From JANMGV01 sp037440405 (GTDB lineage: Bacteria > Planctomycetota > Planctomycetia > Pirellulales > Pirellulaceae): a stretch of 64,000 nt of DNA. The notes beneath the pieces are model-generated. The model saw only the letters and a list, made by a program, of their open reading frames with translations. It did no database searches and was not told where the DNA came from. Within the stretch, counting starts at the first letter, position 1. Each line of letters begins with the position of its first letter. The position numbers and the translations under genes are program-made. The stretch spans positions 17,876 to 81,875 of the forward strand of contig JBBIUE010000011.1 of NCBI GenBank assembly GCA_037440405.1, written 5' to 3'. Shown here one piece after another: positions 1 through 8,745 of the stretch.

Positions 1-929
1 TGAATCGCCTCGAGCGATTTGTTGAGCTCATCCAATCGCTGATGCAGCGAACGACGCTCTGCTTCGCAAGTTTCGAAACCTTGCTTGGCCTGTTCAAAGC
101 TGGAGGATGCGGAGCGCCAATGGTTTTCTGATTCCTCAAAGGCTTGATTGTGTCTGGCATATTGTCCGGCGATGGGAGAATCGAAAAAATCGGAAAAGGC
201 GGTCACTTCGGCCTGAGGAGTTTTTGGCTGGCTGGACTCATAGGCAGTCTTGCTCGCTTCCAACGCGGCCTTGGCAACATCGCGATTTCGGGTTGCGGAC
301 TCCAAGGCATGTTGCGCGGTGCGCAGATTTCTTTCTCGCTCCGCCATGGTGGCATCCAGTTTCGACCATGACGACTGAGCTTGTTCCAAATCGCGATGCA
401 TCGATGATCGGCGGGTTGGCAATCCGGAGCGTTCCTGACTCGCTTCTTCGATTTCCTGCAGGAGGCGAGCGACTTTGGCCGCTAAGATCCCAGCCGCATT
501 GGCGGCGGCGCGCGATTCGCGAATTTGATGGACTCGCTCGATCAGCACTCGATACTCTTGATCCGTCGAGAGCAAGTCTCGATGCACAAGTTCGGAAATG
601 CGACGAATCGCTTCGGATCGGAATTGTCGCTTGGACTGCTCTTCGCTACTCAGACCCTCCAACTCCTTCGAAGCGGCGGTAACCTCGCGATCGCGCCATT
701 GCTGGACTTCCCGATCTCGAATTTTCGCACCTGCGAATAGATCGATGTCTCCTTTCACGGAGTTGACGAACTCGGGAATTCGTTGCAATTCACCATCTAA
801 CTCGAGGCAGCAATCCGCCAAAGAGGAGATGGTCAGCGGCGACGCTGCGTGGTGTAAAAAGTGGCGAATCTCGTCAACTCTGCGACCAGTGCGACGATGT
901 GAAGATGGAAGGATACGTTCCTTTAACAT
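1..929 (-). CDS. coiled-coil hypothetical protein (3' part cut by window edge)
   Basis: I translated the minus strand from an ATG at 929-927 and found an uninterrupted frame to base 1, about 309 codons, with no stop inside the window. The protein begins MLKERILPSSHRRTGRRVDE. After about residue 65 it is dominated by charged, heptad-like helical sequence rich in Glu, Gln, Arg and Ala, which indicates long coiled coils. There is no signal peptide and no membrane segment, so it is probably cytoplasmic. The start lies 7 bases after the stop of the upstream coiled-coil gene (936-1292), so the two are probably cotranscribed and translationally coupled. I do not recognise a family. A structural, SMC-like or scaffold role is possible but not shown. 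The open frame is clear and the function is unknown. Confidence 0.7.
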   Translation of the reverse strand, partial: MLKERILPSSHRRTGRRVDEIRHFLHHAASPLTISSLADCCLELDGELQRIPEFVNSVKGDIDLFAGAKIRDREVQQWRDREVTAASKELEGLSSEEQSKRQFRSEAIRRISELVHRDLLSTDQEYRVLIERVHQIRESRAAANAAGILAAKVARLLQEIEEASQERSGLPTRRSSMHRDLEQAQSSWSKLDATMAERERNLRTAQHALESATRNRDVAKAALEASKTAYESSQPKTPQAEVTAFSDFFDSPIAGQYARHNQAFEESENHWRSASSSFEQAKQGFETCEAERRSLHQRLDELNKSLEAI

Positions 930-935
930 TTGTGC

Positions 936-1292
936 TCATGCAATGACAAAGTTATCGACCGTCACCTCGATCTGTTGTTCTTCAATCGCCTCTAAATGCT
1001 GTTTCTCTTGCTTCCGTGTTTCTGAGAATGGCATCTTTCGCTTCAACCAGCCGACGAACCCACTTTTGTCTTTGCGGAACTCGGCATAGTCACTTTGCGT
1101 TGCCGTCAATTCCTCTTGATCAAAGGTGCGCTCTCGCTCCAATCTGGAAATCGCTTCGTCGATCTGTCGAGAAAACTCAATCGGGTCCGTTTGCGAGGTG
1201 GCATCCGCCATCATACTGTCAAAGACCTCTTGCAGGTCTCGATAATTGCTGGCTCGTGAAAGTCGTTCCAACCATGCAGCTTCGTTTGGCAT
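936..1292 (-). CDS. small coiled-coil hypothetical protein
   Basis: This is a 118-residue protein starting MPNEAAWLERLSRASNYRDL. I chose the ATG at 1292 because GAGTGG lies about 5 bases upstream. A GTG three codons earlier (1301) is the alternative. The sequence is mostly charged helix (IDEAISRLERERTFDQEEL and a Lys/Glu/Gln-rich tail), consistent with a short coiled coil. A WLKRKMPFSETRKQ segment near residue 85 could be a lipid- or protein-binding patch. There is no signal peptide. It sits directly upstream of another coiled-coil gene, with only 6 bases between its stop and that start, so the two products may interact. I do not recognise the family. Confidence 0.65.
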   Translation of the reverse strand: MPNEAAWLERLSRASNYRDLQEVFDSMMADATSQTDPIEFSRQIDEAISRLERERTFDQEELTATQSDYAEFRKDKSGFVGWLKRKMPFSETRKQEKQHLEAIEEQQIEVTVDNFVIA

Positions 1293-1478
1293 AAATACCA
1301 CTCAGCGAAAAATGAATGGGACTAAGTGCGATCGCAACGCCGTGTTCAGGAATCGATGATCCCAAATGCAAGAGCAAAAATCAAGTGAACGCGACGCTTG
1401 CATTGTGGGTTGAGCCTCTCCGGCAATCCGCCATCGATGAAGTGGTAACCACGAGGCGGCCTCCATCACGCATCACGC

Positions 1479-1832
1479 CTATGGATTCGAATCGACGGCA
1501 TCGATCTTGGCAGCCAAGATAAAATCATTTTCCGTTAAGCCACCCACAGCGTGAGTCCAGATTTCGATCATGACGAGACGATAACTTACCAAATGCAAAT
1601 CGGGATGGTGCCCCTCCGCCTCCGCGATTTCAGCAACACGGTTCAAAAAATCCATCGCCTTCATGAAACTCTTCATCTTCCATTCCCGATGGATTCTCTT
1701 GCCATCGTCGGTAATTCTCCAACCTTCCACTTGTCGAAGGAGATCTCTCACTTGATCCGTGGAACAGGCTGGCACGCCTCCTTCACATGGGACGCATTTC
1801 TTCGAGACCAAGGTTGCAGACTCATCCGCCAT
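1479..1832 (-). CDS. phhB: pterin-4a-carbinolamine dehydratase
   Basis: This 117-residue protein matches the PCD/DCoH family (EC 4.2.1.96), which dehydrates 4a-hydroxytetrahydropterin and so recycles the cofactor of aromatic amino acid hydroxylases. The signature is visible: EGHHPDLHL at residues 73-81 carrying the His pair, and WTHAVGGLTENDF at 92-104 carrying the third His and the conserved Asp. The N-terminal CVPCEGGVPAC is also typical of bacterial members. I chose the ATG at 1832 because GGAG lies 8 bases upstream. A TTG at 1853, overlapping the stop of the preceding DUF1501 gene, is the alternative. No phenylalanine hydroxylase gene is in the window, so the substrate source is unknown. 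It is cytoplasmic and probably read through from the DUF1501 genes. Confidence 0.88.
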   Translation of the reverse strand: MADESATLVSKKCVPCEGGVPACSTDQVRDLLRQVEGWRITDDGKRIHREWKMKSFMKAMDFLNRVAEIAEAEGHHPDLHLVSYRLVMIEIWTHAVGGLTENDFILAAKIDAVDSNP

Positions 1833-1849
1833 ATTCAATTCTCCATTGT

Positions 1850-3283
1850 TCAAACAATCATTTCTCGCACGATGTTTCCGTGAACATCGGTCAGTCGGTA
1901 ATCGCGTCCCTGAAATCGAAAGGTCAAACGGGTGTGTTCGAGACCTAACAGATGCAGCAAGGTTGCATTCAAATCGTGTACATGCACCGGATCGCGGACG
2001 ACATTAAATCCGAATTCGTCGGTTTCGCCTATGACTTGTCCGGGGCGAATGCCACCTCCCGCGAACCACATACTGAAGCATCGATTATGGTGATCGCGTC
2101 CGTCGTTGCCCCCTTGCACCATTGGAGTTCGCCCAAATTCTCCTCCCCAGATCACCAAAGTGTCTCGTAACAGACCTCGCTGCTTTAGGTCGCGGACAAG
2201 CGCGGCGCTAGCTTTTTCCGTGTCCAGACAGTTCTTCTTGATGTCGGCTGCCAGATTTCCGTGCTGATCCCAAGCTTCGTGGAACAATTGAACGAAGCGA
2301 ACACCCCGTTCCACTAACCGACGTGCCAGCAAGCAGTTCCGAGCATAGCTCGGTTCCTTCGCGTCTTTGATCCCGTACATTTCCAAAATAGAAGTCGGCT
2401 CATCACCTAAATCCATCAGTTCGGGGGCACTTGTTTGCAACCGATACGCGAGTTCATAGCTTTGAATCCTTGCTTCGATCTCTGGATCGCGGTATTCTTC
2501 GAAAGCCAACCGATTCAAATCTTGAATCGCATCCAAGGTTTCCCTTTGCGTTTCCCGATCGATACCTGGTGGATTCGAGACGTACAGAACGGGATCGCCC
2601 GTGCCCCGAAATGGCGTGCCGCCGTAAACAGTTGGCAAAAAACCGCTTCCATAGTTGCTAGCGCCACCACTAGTCCCTTTCGCACTGGTCAACACCACGA
2701 AGCCGGGAAGATTTTCGGACTCGCTTCCAAGCCCGTAGAGTGTCCATGCGCCGAAACTCGGACGTCCGAACTGTTGCGACCCTGTATTCATCAAAATCTG
2801 AGCCGGCGCGTGATTGACCGCATCGGTCGTCATCGAGCGAACAAGACAAATATCATCGCAGATCGAACCGATCGAGGGGAGGAGCTCGCTCAACAACCGT
2901 CCGTTTTGACCGTAAGGTTGAAACTTGTATTTGGGTCCGAGCAAGGCCGAATTCGGATTGATAAAGGCCGCTCGATATCCAGCAAGCAATTCAGACGGTG
3001 GCAATTGCCCGCTGCGCTTTTCCAACTCTGGTTTGTAATCGAACAGCTCCAAGTGACTTGGGGCACCTGCCTGGAACATGTAGATCACGCTCTTGGCCAT
3101 TGGTTCGTGGTGGGGCGTCTTGGGAGCCAGAGGATTGCGCCGCGTTTCTCCCCATCCATCCTTGGCACCGAGTGCCGCAAGAGCCATCGCTCCCAAACCA
3201 ACTCGGCAATCGTTCAAGAACCAACGCCTCGAAAGAAGCATGTTCGATGGTTGCGGCGTACACGGGCTTGGATGTCTCTTCAT
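1850..3283 (-). CDS. DUF1501 family Tat-exported protein (copy 1)
   Basis: This 477-residue protein belongs to the DUF1501 family, which is expanded in planctomycetes and distantly related to sulfatases and alkaline phosphatases. A twin-arginine motif (LSRRWFLND, about residues 17-25) precedes a hydrophobic stretch, so export by Tat is likely. Family hallmarks include GGEFGRTP and GRDHHNRCFSMWFAGGG, with the conserved DHH and Gly-rich loop, and a C-terminal VHDLNATLLHLLG segment. It is transcribed after the cytochrome/DUF1549/DUF1553 gene (45-bp gap). This is the standard pairing of the families and suggests joint action at the cell surface or in the periplasm. The biochemical function is not established. 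No strong Shine-Dalgarno sequence is visible, and a second ATG (MLLSRRWF) could be the real start. Confidence 0.9.
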   Translation of the reverse strand: MKRHPSPCTPQPSNMLLSRRWFLNDCRVGLGAMALAALGAKDGWGETRRNPLAPKTPHHEPMAKSVIYMFQAGAPSHLELFDYKPELEKRSGQLPPSELLAGYRAAFINPNSALLGPKYKFQPYGQNGRLLSELLPSIGSICDDICLVRSMTTDAVNHAPAQILMNTGSQQFGRPSFGAWTLYGLGSESENLPGFVVLTSAKGTSGGASNYGSGFLPTVYGGTPFRGTGDPVLYVSNPPGIDRETQRETLDAIQDLNRLAFEEYRDPEIEARIQSYELAYRLQTSAPELMDLGDEPTSILEMYGIKDAKEPSYARNCLLARRLVERGVRFVQLFHEAWDQHGNLAADIKKNCLDTEKASAALVRDLKQRGLLRDTLVIWGGEFGRTPMVQGGNDGRDHHNRCFSMWFAGGGIRPGQVIGETDEFGFNVVRDPVHVHDLNATLLHLLGLEHTRLTFRFQGRDYRLTDVHGNIVREMIV

Positions 3284-3328
3284 GTTCGAACGTCTTAAAA
3301 TTGGAATGTGTAGCTTTCTCCACTCGAT

Positions 3329-6300
3329 TCAACTCTTCACGATCGTCTCGTCAAGGTTCAGGAGCACTCGCGCCAAAAGAGTCCAAACAGCGGCGTCCTC
3401 TTCGCAATAGGGCTCAGGTACGGAAATGGCTTGCTCGGGAGTTTCGCCGAGAATGGCCCTACAGTCCAAGGTCGTCGCATGGATGCGAGATTTCCATTGC
3501 TCGATTCTTTCGAGGAGAAGCGAGAGTTGCTCAGGGAGAGGCTCCCTATTCGTGCAGAGTTGGAACATCACTCGCACTCGATCTTCGTCGGTCGGCGGCG
3601 ATTCTTTGAGGACTCGCATCGCCAAGGCCCTCGCCGCTTCGACAAAGACAGGCTCATTCAAGGTCGTCAACGCCGCCAGCGGTGTATTCGACCGTAATCG
3701 CCTAGTGCAAGCCGCATCTCCATTCGGCGAATCCAGCGTCGAAAGGACGGGGTCCGGCATCGATCGTTTGCGAAAGATGTAGACCGAGCGACGATACCGA
3801 TCCGGTCCCGTGGCAGGCTTCCAATAACTTGGGTAGGTGTAGTTATAGTCGAGGATATTCTGAGGGACCGGCGGGATCACGCTCGGTCCGCCAGCGTGAA
3901 TCGAGATCAGGCCGCTCGCGGATAAAGCGATATCGCGGATAACTTCCGCGTCAACGCGATGCCTCGGGAAGCGGGATAGGTAGCGATTCTGCGGATCGCG
4001 TTCCTTCGCCTCGCTGGTGAGCACCGAGTCTTGCTGGTACACTTGGCTCGTCATGATTTTTCGAATCAGCTCTTTCTGACTCCACCCATTCTCCATAAAG
4101 TCAGTTGCTAACCAATCAAGCAATTCTTGATGAAGAGGAAGGGGCGCGCGAGTTCCAAAGTCCTCGGAGGTTTCAACGAGACCGACTCCAAAAAGACTCT
4201 GCCAAACTCGATTCACAGCCACGCGAGCTGCCAGCGGAGACTGGTCGCTAACCAACCATCGCGCAAACGAAAGCCGGTCGCGTGGCCAAGCAGCCGGCAT
4301 CGGATTCAACGACGCTGGAACGTGCGGTTCAACGGCATGTTGCGGCTGATTCCACTCTCCACGGTCCAACCAGTACGTCACGCGGCTCTTGCTCGCGTCG
4401 CGTTTCGCTAGATGAAGTACCGACGTTAGGGGCTGCGGATACTGCTCTCGAAGAGATCGAATCTCGTCGGCCTCCGATTTCCATTCTGGTCGGCTGGCGA
4501 GGAAAGCATCGAAAAGAGCTTCCGATTGCACCTGCGTGCGTGCATGTTCCGAGTTGTTCGCCGCAAGTATGGCCTGGTAATCCACAGGACTCGCTCGCGG
4601 CGATTCGACTTCCACCAAACTGAACCGGGCGCATCCGACCATATCGGTCATGCGAAAGACAATTTTCAATTGTGACTGGTTCCCGCCTGATGCTTCTGCC
4701 GGTTCTGAAGGCCGCAGCGGTTCGGCAAATTGCACGACGGCAACGGACGGTTGGTTTCTGTTGCCCAAGCCTCGGTCCGCTTGCCACGCCGTGTCGTCCG
4801 TGCCGTCGATGAGAAAAGCGACGGGGCCGGTTCTTCGTTTGCCGTCCCCGTGTACATTCTCGGGCTCGGAAAAATCGGCCGTGGGATTGCACAATGCAAG
4901 CTTCTTCCATTCTTCGGAAGGATGTTCTCGGTAAAGCACTTCGAGCTCGTTGATATCCCAACCACCGACGGAACTTCTTCCAGGACCTCGGAACGGCAAA
5001 TCGCCGTGAGTCAAGATCTCCATCCGAAGTCCGGTCCCTGAGTAAGTACTCGGCTTAGCGACCAGGAAAATATCGTTGCTCGTGTGTCCCAGCATCAACA
5101 CCGAACCATCCTCCTCCTGAACCGGATGATTGAGACCACTGACAGCTTCCATTTGTTCGAATCGCAGAATCCGATCGTTGTCGATTGGATCGGCGATCGA
5201 TGTGGCAAATGCTTCCAGATCCGTTCTCCAATTGGGAGCATTCGCCTTGACTCGATTTCGCACGTGTTCGATCGCATCGCGAATCGCATCAAGCGATCTT
5301 TGTTGTTCTGCAGTGAAGACCCATGACTGCGATTCATAGGTGTCATTGAGAAAGGCGAACAGGCCGTAGTATTCATCTTGCGTCAACGGATCAAACTTGT
5401 GGGAATGACATTGAGCACATTGCGTTGTCAGCCCCAAGATCGCTTTGCCAATACAGTCCATTCGATCGAACATCTCGACCATGCGAAACTGCTCTGGCAC
5501 GATCGCTCCTTCCTCGTTGATCATGCTATTGCGGAGAAAGCCCGTGGCGATGATTTCCTCTTGGCCAGCGTTCGGCAGCAAATCACCTGCGATTTGCTCG
5601 ATGATGAATTCGTCGTAAGGTTTGTCTCGGTTCAAGGCGCGAATCACCCAATCTCGCCAAATCCACTGTTCGCGTTTCAGATCTTTTTCGTAACCATTGG
5701 TGTCGGAGTATCGCGCAACATCCAACCAGACTCTTGCCCATCGCTCACCGTAAAGTGGACTTGCCAACAACCGCTCAAGCGTTTTTTCGTATCCGTCGCG
5801 AGCGAAAGCTCTCAGCTCGTCCGGCGACGGCGGCAATCCAATCACATCCAGATAGAGCCGCCTACACAATCGTTCATCGGGTGCCCTCGGAGAAGGGGTC
5901 ATACCCATGTCACGCAACTTCGAGAACACGAAAGCGTCAACGGGATGTTCCCCAAAGCCCTCGGGCAAAGGACGCTTTTCGGGAGGAACAAAAGCCCAAT
6001 GCTCTGCATAGGCGGCTCCTTGTTCAATCCAATGGCGAAGCAACGCAATCTGCTCAGGGGTGAGTGCCTCATGTTCCGGAGGGGGCATTCGCACGGCTAA
6101 ATCGCTGGAAGTAATCCTGCGAAGCAGCTCACTTTGATCGGGATCCTTGGGAACAATGGCTGGCTCTCCAGAATCCCCCCCCTGCAAAGCAGATTCGCGT
6201 TGGTCGAGCCGCAAGCTGCCCTGACGCGAAGAAGCGTCCACTCCATGACATAACGTGCAGTGCTCGGACAGAATGGGTAAGACGTCACGCTGAAAATCGA

Positions 6301-6394
6301 CTTCCTCATCGGCTCGCAGCAAACCGCATCCATAGGCGGAAAGGGATATGGCCCCCCACAACATCGAAGTCAATCGCATGTAATTCAAGCTCAT
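3329..6394 (-). CDS. PSCyt1 / DUF1549 / DUF1553 planctomycete cytochrome c-like protein
   Basis: The protein has 1021 residues. An N-terminal hydrophobic segment (about 7-25) acts as signal or anchor. A cytochrome c-like PSCyt1 domain follows with the haem motif CTLCH at residues 46-50 and an MPPP segment near 103 that may supply the distal Met. DUF1549 (PSCyt2, about 150-360) carries a second CxxCH, CAQCH at 326-330. DUF1553 (PSD1) fills the C-terminal part (about 690-960). The family is abundant in planctomycetes and usually neighbours DUF1501 genes, as here on both sides. It is probably exported and may carry covalent haem, but the role is not known. The ATG at 6394 has GGAG only 3 bases away, so the next ATG (MRLTSM) is also possible. 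Confidence 0.92.
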   Translation of the reverse strand: MSLNYMRLTSMLWGAISLSAYGCGLLRADEEVDFQRDVLPILSEHCTLCHGVDASSRQGSLRLDQRESALQGGDSGEPAIVPKDPDQSELLRRITSSDLAVRMPPPEHEALTPEQIALLRHWIEQGAAYAEHWAFVPPEKRPLPEGFGEHPVDAFVFSKLRDMGMTPSPRAPDERLCRRLYLDVIGLPPSPDELRAFARDGYEKTLERLLASPLYGERWARVWLDVARYSDTNGYEKDLKREQWIWRDWVIRALNRDKPYDEFIIEQIAGDLLPNAGQEEIIATGFLRNSMINEEGAIVPEQFRMVEMFDRMDCIGKAILGLTTQCAQCHSHKFDPLTQDEYYGLFAFLNDTYESQSWVFTAEQQRSLDAIRDAIEHVRNRVKANAPNWRTDLEAFATSIADPIDNDRILRFEQMEAVSGLNHPVQEEDGSVLMLGHTSNDIFLVAKPSTYSGTGLRMEILTHGDLPFRGPGRSSVGGWDINELEVLYREHPSEEWKKLALCNPTADFSEPENVHGDGKRRTGPVAFLIDGTDDTAWQADRGLGNRNQPSVAVVQFAEPLRPSEPAEASGGNQSQLKIVFRMTDMVGCARFSLVEVESPRASPVDYQAILAANNSEHARTQVQSEALFDAFLASRPEWKSEADEIRSLREQYPQPLTSVLHLAKRDASKSRVTYWLDRGEWNQPQHAVEPHVPASLNPMPAAWPRDRLSFARWLVSDQSPLAARVAVNRVWQSLFGVGLVETSEDFGTRAPLPLHQELLDWLATDFMENGWSQKELIRKIMTSQVYQQDSVLTSEAKERDPQNRYLSRFPRHRVDAEVIRDIALSASGLISIHAGGPSVIPPVPQNILDYNYTYPSYWKPATGPDRYRRSVYIFRKRSMPDPVLSTLDSPNGDAACTRRLRSNTPLAALTTLNEPVFVEAARALAMRVLKESPPTDEDRVRVMFQLCTNREPLPEQLSLLLERIEQWKSRIHATTLDCRAILGETPEQAISVPEPYCEEDAAVWTLLARVLLNLDETIVKS

Positions 6395-6442
6395 GGCTCC
6401 CGAGAAAGCTCACAATTCAGATACGTTGCTGACGCATCTATT

Positions 6443-7846
6443 CTACATTAGAACCGATCGTATCGGTTCGCCTTGACTGATGGCTAGCGGTCGACCGAGC
6501 CGGTCGCGAATTTCGCTATCCGGCGGAATACCAAGACAATGGAAGATCGTCGCACTGAGATCGTGAGGCCCAACGCGACCTTCCAGAGGGAATCCCCCTT
6601 GTCGATCGGAAACGCCATGGACGATGCCGCCTTGAATCCCTCCGCCCGCAAGAGCGACCGAGAACACGTGCCCCCAGTGATCGCGACCACCACTTGGATT
6701 GATCCGAGGCGATCTACCAAACTCTCCCATCCAAACGACCAACGTTTCTTCCAAAAGCCCACGCTGGTCCAGGTCCTCCAGCAATGCTGAATAGCCTTGA
6801 TCCATGGGAGGCATGAGATGGTGCTTCAATCGTTCCGAATTGTGGGCGTGGGTGTCCCAAGCCGGTGCCACATCCGGATCGTCTTTCCATCGAGTCCAGT
6901 TGACCTGGACCATCGAAACGCCAATTTCCACCAGTCGACGCGCTAGAAGGAGACTTTGTCCGAACCGATTTCGACCGTAACGCTCTCGCAGTTCCTCCGG
7001 CTCCGAGTCGATAGCGAATGCGCGCCGTGCCTGCGGCGAGCGAAGCAGTTCCATCGACTTCTGTTGCAACGTCGTCCAACGAAGTGTACTGGAACTAGCG
7101 GCCTTCCCGTCAAAGTAACGATCCAGCGCGTCAAGCAGTTCTAGTCGACGCCCTAAACGATCAACAGAAACCTCCGCCGGAAGTTCAAAATCGCCGACAC
7201 GAAAATGAAGCTCATTCGGGTCACAGCTGAGAAGCCACGGGTCGGCATCGTCACCGAGCCACCCTGCGTTTTGCCCAGGCCAGACGATCCTGCCCGTATT
7301 CCAGATTTCTTCCGGCAGGCGAATGGCTCCAGGAAGCGACGTCCGATCGCCTCGCAGCTTGCGAACAACTGCGGGGACGCACGGCCAATCGTTCGGAGCT
7401 CCCGGTGTTGCATTTTCATTGTTCTTTGGCGAATGCGGATATCCTGTCAACATCCAATAACCGCTCGATGAATGAGCGTTGTCGTCCGTCGCCATCGACC
7501 GCACCACCGCAATTTTCTTGATTAGCATGGCGGTCATCGGCATCAACTCGCCAACGCGGATAGCCGGGATGCTGGTACTGATCGAACCGATATCCCCGCG
7601 AATCTCAGGCGGAGCGTCAGGTTTCGGGTCCCACGTTTCATGCTGTGGAGGACCTCCGAGCAGGAAGATCAGGATGCAGGATTTCGCTCTTCCGAACGAG
7701 CCTGTTTGTTCGGCACCACAAGCGGATCTCGCCTGCCATAACTCCGGCAACCCGATGCCCAAGGCACTGGCTCCGCCGACAGTGAACCACTCGCGACGCG
7801 ACAAGCCATCACACAAACGTATTCCTCGATGACGAAAGGAGATCAT
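6443..7846 (-). CDS. DUF1501 family Tat-exported protein (copy 2)
   Basis: A 467-residue DUF1501 protein with a twin-arginine signal (LSRREWFTVGG, about residues 15-25), followed by a small-residue hydrophobic stretch. The family blocks are present: FLLGGPPQHETWDPKPD, the VRSMATDDNAHSSSGYWMLTG region, WMGEFGRSPRINPSGGRDHW and a C-terminal GPHDLSATIFHCLG. It differs clearly from the copy at 1850-3283 and is not a recent duplicate. It is the first gene of the set, 48 bp upstream of the PSCyt1/DUF1549/DUF1553 gene. AGGA lies 9 bases before the ATG. It is probably periplasmic or surface-located. A hydrolase-like fold is inferred from the family; the substrate is unknown. Confidence 0.9.
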   Translation of the reverse strand: MISFRHRGIRLCDGLSRREWFTVGGASALGIGLPELWQARSACGAEQTGSFGRAKSCILIFLLGGPPQHETWDPKPDAPPEIRGDIGSISTSIPAIRVGELMPMTAMLIKKIAVVRSMATDDNAHSSSGYWMLTGYPHSPKNNENATPGAPNDWPCVPAVVRKLRGDRTSLPGAIRLPEEIWNTGRIVWPGQNAGWLGDDADPWLLSCDPNELHFRVGDFELPAEVSVDRLGRRLELLDALDRYFDGKAASSSTLRWTTLQQKSMELLRSPQARRAFAIDSEPEELRERYGRNRFGQSLLLARRLVEIGVSMVQVNWTRWKDDPDVAPAWDTHAHNSERLKHHLMPPMDQGYSALLEDLDQRGLLEETLVVWMGEFGRSPRINPSGGRDHWGHVFSVALAGGGIQGGIVHGVSDRQGGFPLEGRVGPHDLSATIFHCLGIPPDSEIRDRLGRPLAISQGEPIRSVLM

Positions 7847-8745
7847 TTCCGCTTTCCTAAAACAGGTGGGACTGCATTCGAATTCGAGGTGGGAACATCA
7901 ACCGATGGGGGGCAGGTATCGGAGCAAATCCTCATCCTTCAGCAGGAATGGACTTCAACGACTGAAGATGCTTCGAAACTTGATTCTCGTTTCTCATGCG
8001 CGCGCCAGGTGAAATTATACCAGACCGACACGTTAGTGAGGGGCGGTAAATCGAAGCCTCGCTCACGCAGCGGGTTGTGACTGGTAGATACTTGTTTGCT
8101 TTTGCTGCTCGCCTTTTGAAACAGAGCGTCTCGCGTTGGGCCATGATAGCAGAAGCGATTGCGGAAGCAGCAAAGCCGCCCTTTATCCGAGGCCTTCTTG
8201 AACCCTTAACGCAACACTGCCAATCATTTTAACACGAAATCCATCTCTCGGCGGCCGAGCGACCTTGATTCCGCAAAGGTATTCATTCACAGCGCAGGTA
8301 GTCGTGAAGTAGGTCAGTTCCGAAGACCCTTTCTTCTGGAATGAAGATAACTCGGTCGAGTAACGCCTTCCAGAAAGGACACACACAACTTGCGAATCGC
8401 AACCATTCTTCATTGCTTTCGGGACTCATGGATTGGTTGCGTTACCGTTATTGAGACCGTATTCACGTTCTCCGAAATGTGCCGGTTGTTCAATCGCGAA
8501 GCGCGACAGGACCTGATGGAAACCGTAAGAACCGATCTTCGTGTGCTTCCGTACCAGCACCTTCGTTGCTCATCATGATCGAGGTGAAACTGGTTTCGTT
8601 ACGGAGTCGTGACCTAGGAAGTCGCGCCGTATTGAGTAGATGGGGCAAATAGCAAACGGCAAAGTTAGCAACGAGCGATTTGACGTCGCTTTCTCGTTCC
8701 TTGCTCTGTGAGCGACCTGAAAAGCGAGGCTGCAAAAACGGTCAA
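7847..8745. other. gene-poor interval between DUF1501 gene and dockerin gene
   Basis: No open frame in these 899 bases has recognisable domains, a clear ribosome binding site or plausible composition. The longest frames (about 60-85 codons, several on each strand) overlap one another, so I do not call genes. A 76-codon minus-strand frame at 8183-8413 is the least unlikely. The interval must hold the promoter of the DUF1501 set, near 7850-8000, and the 3' end of the large dockerin gene. The segment near 8057-8087 resembles a repeat seen between planctomycete genes. Confidence 0.5.
8036..8087. repeat. candidate dispersed intergenic repeat
   Basis: The stretch contains CCTCGCTCACGCAGCGGGTT followed by GTGACTGGTAG. 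From memory, near-identical sequences recur between genes in Pirellulales genomes, where they give rise to spurious small proteins reading TRCVSE. Only one copy lies in this window, so the call rests on recollection rather than on the sequence here. Confidence 0.25.

Noticed and set aside
8183..8413. 76-codon minus-strand frame with a plausible ATG
   Set aside because: No domain, weak ribosome binding site, and it lies in a gap with other overlapping frames of similar size; not enough to call a gene.
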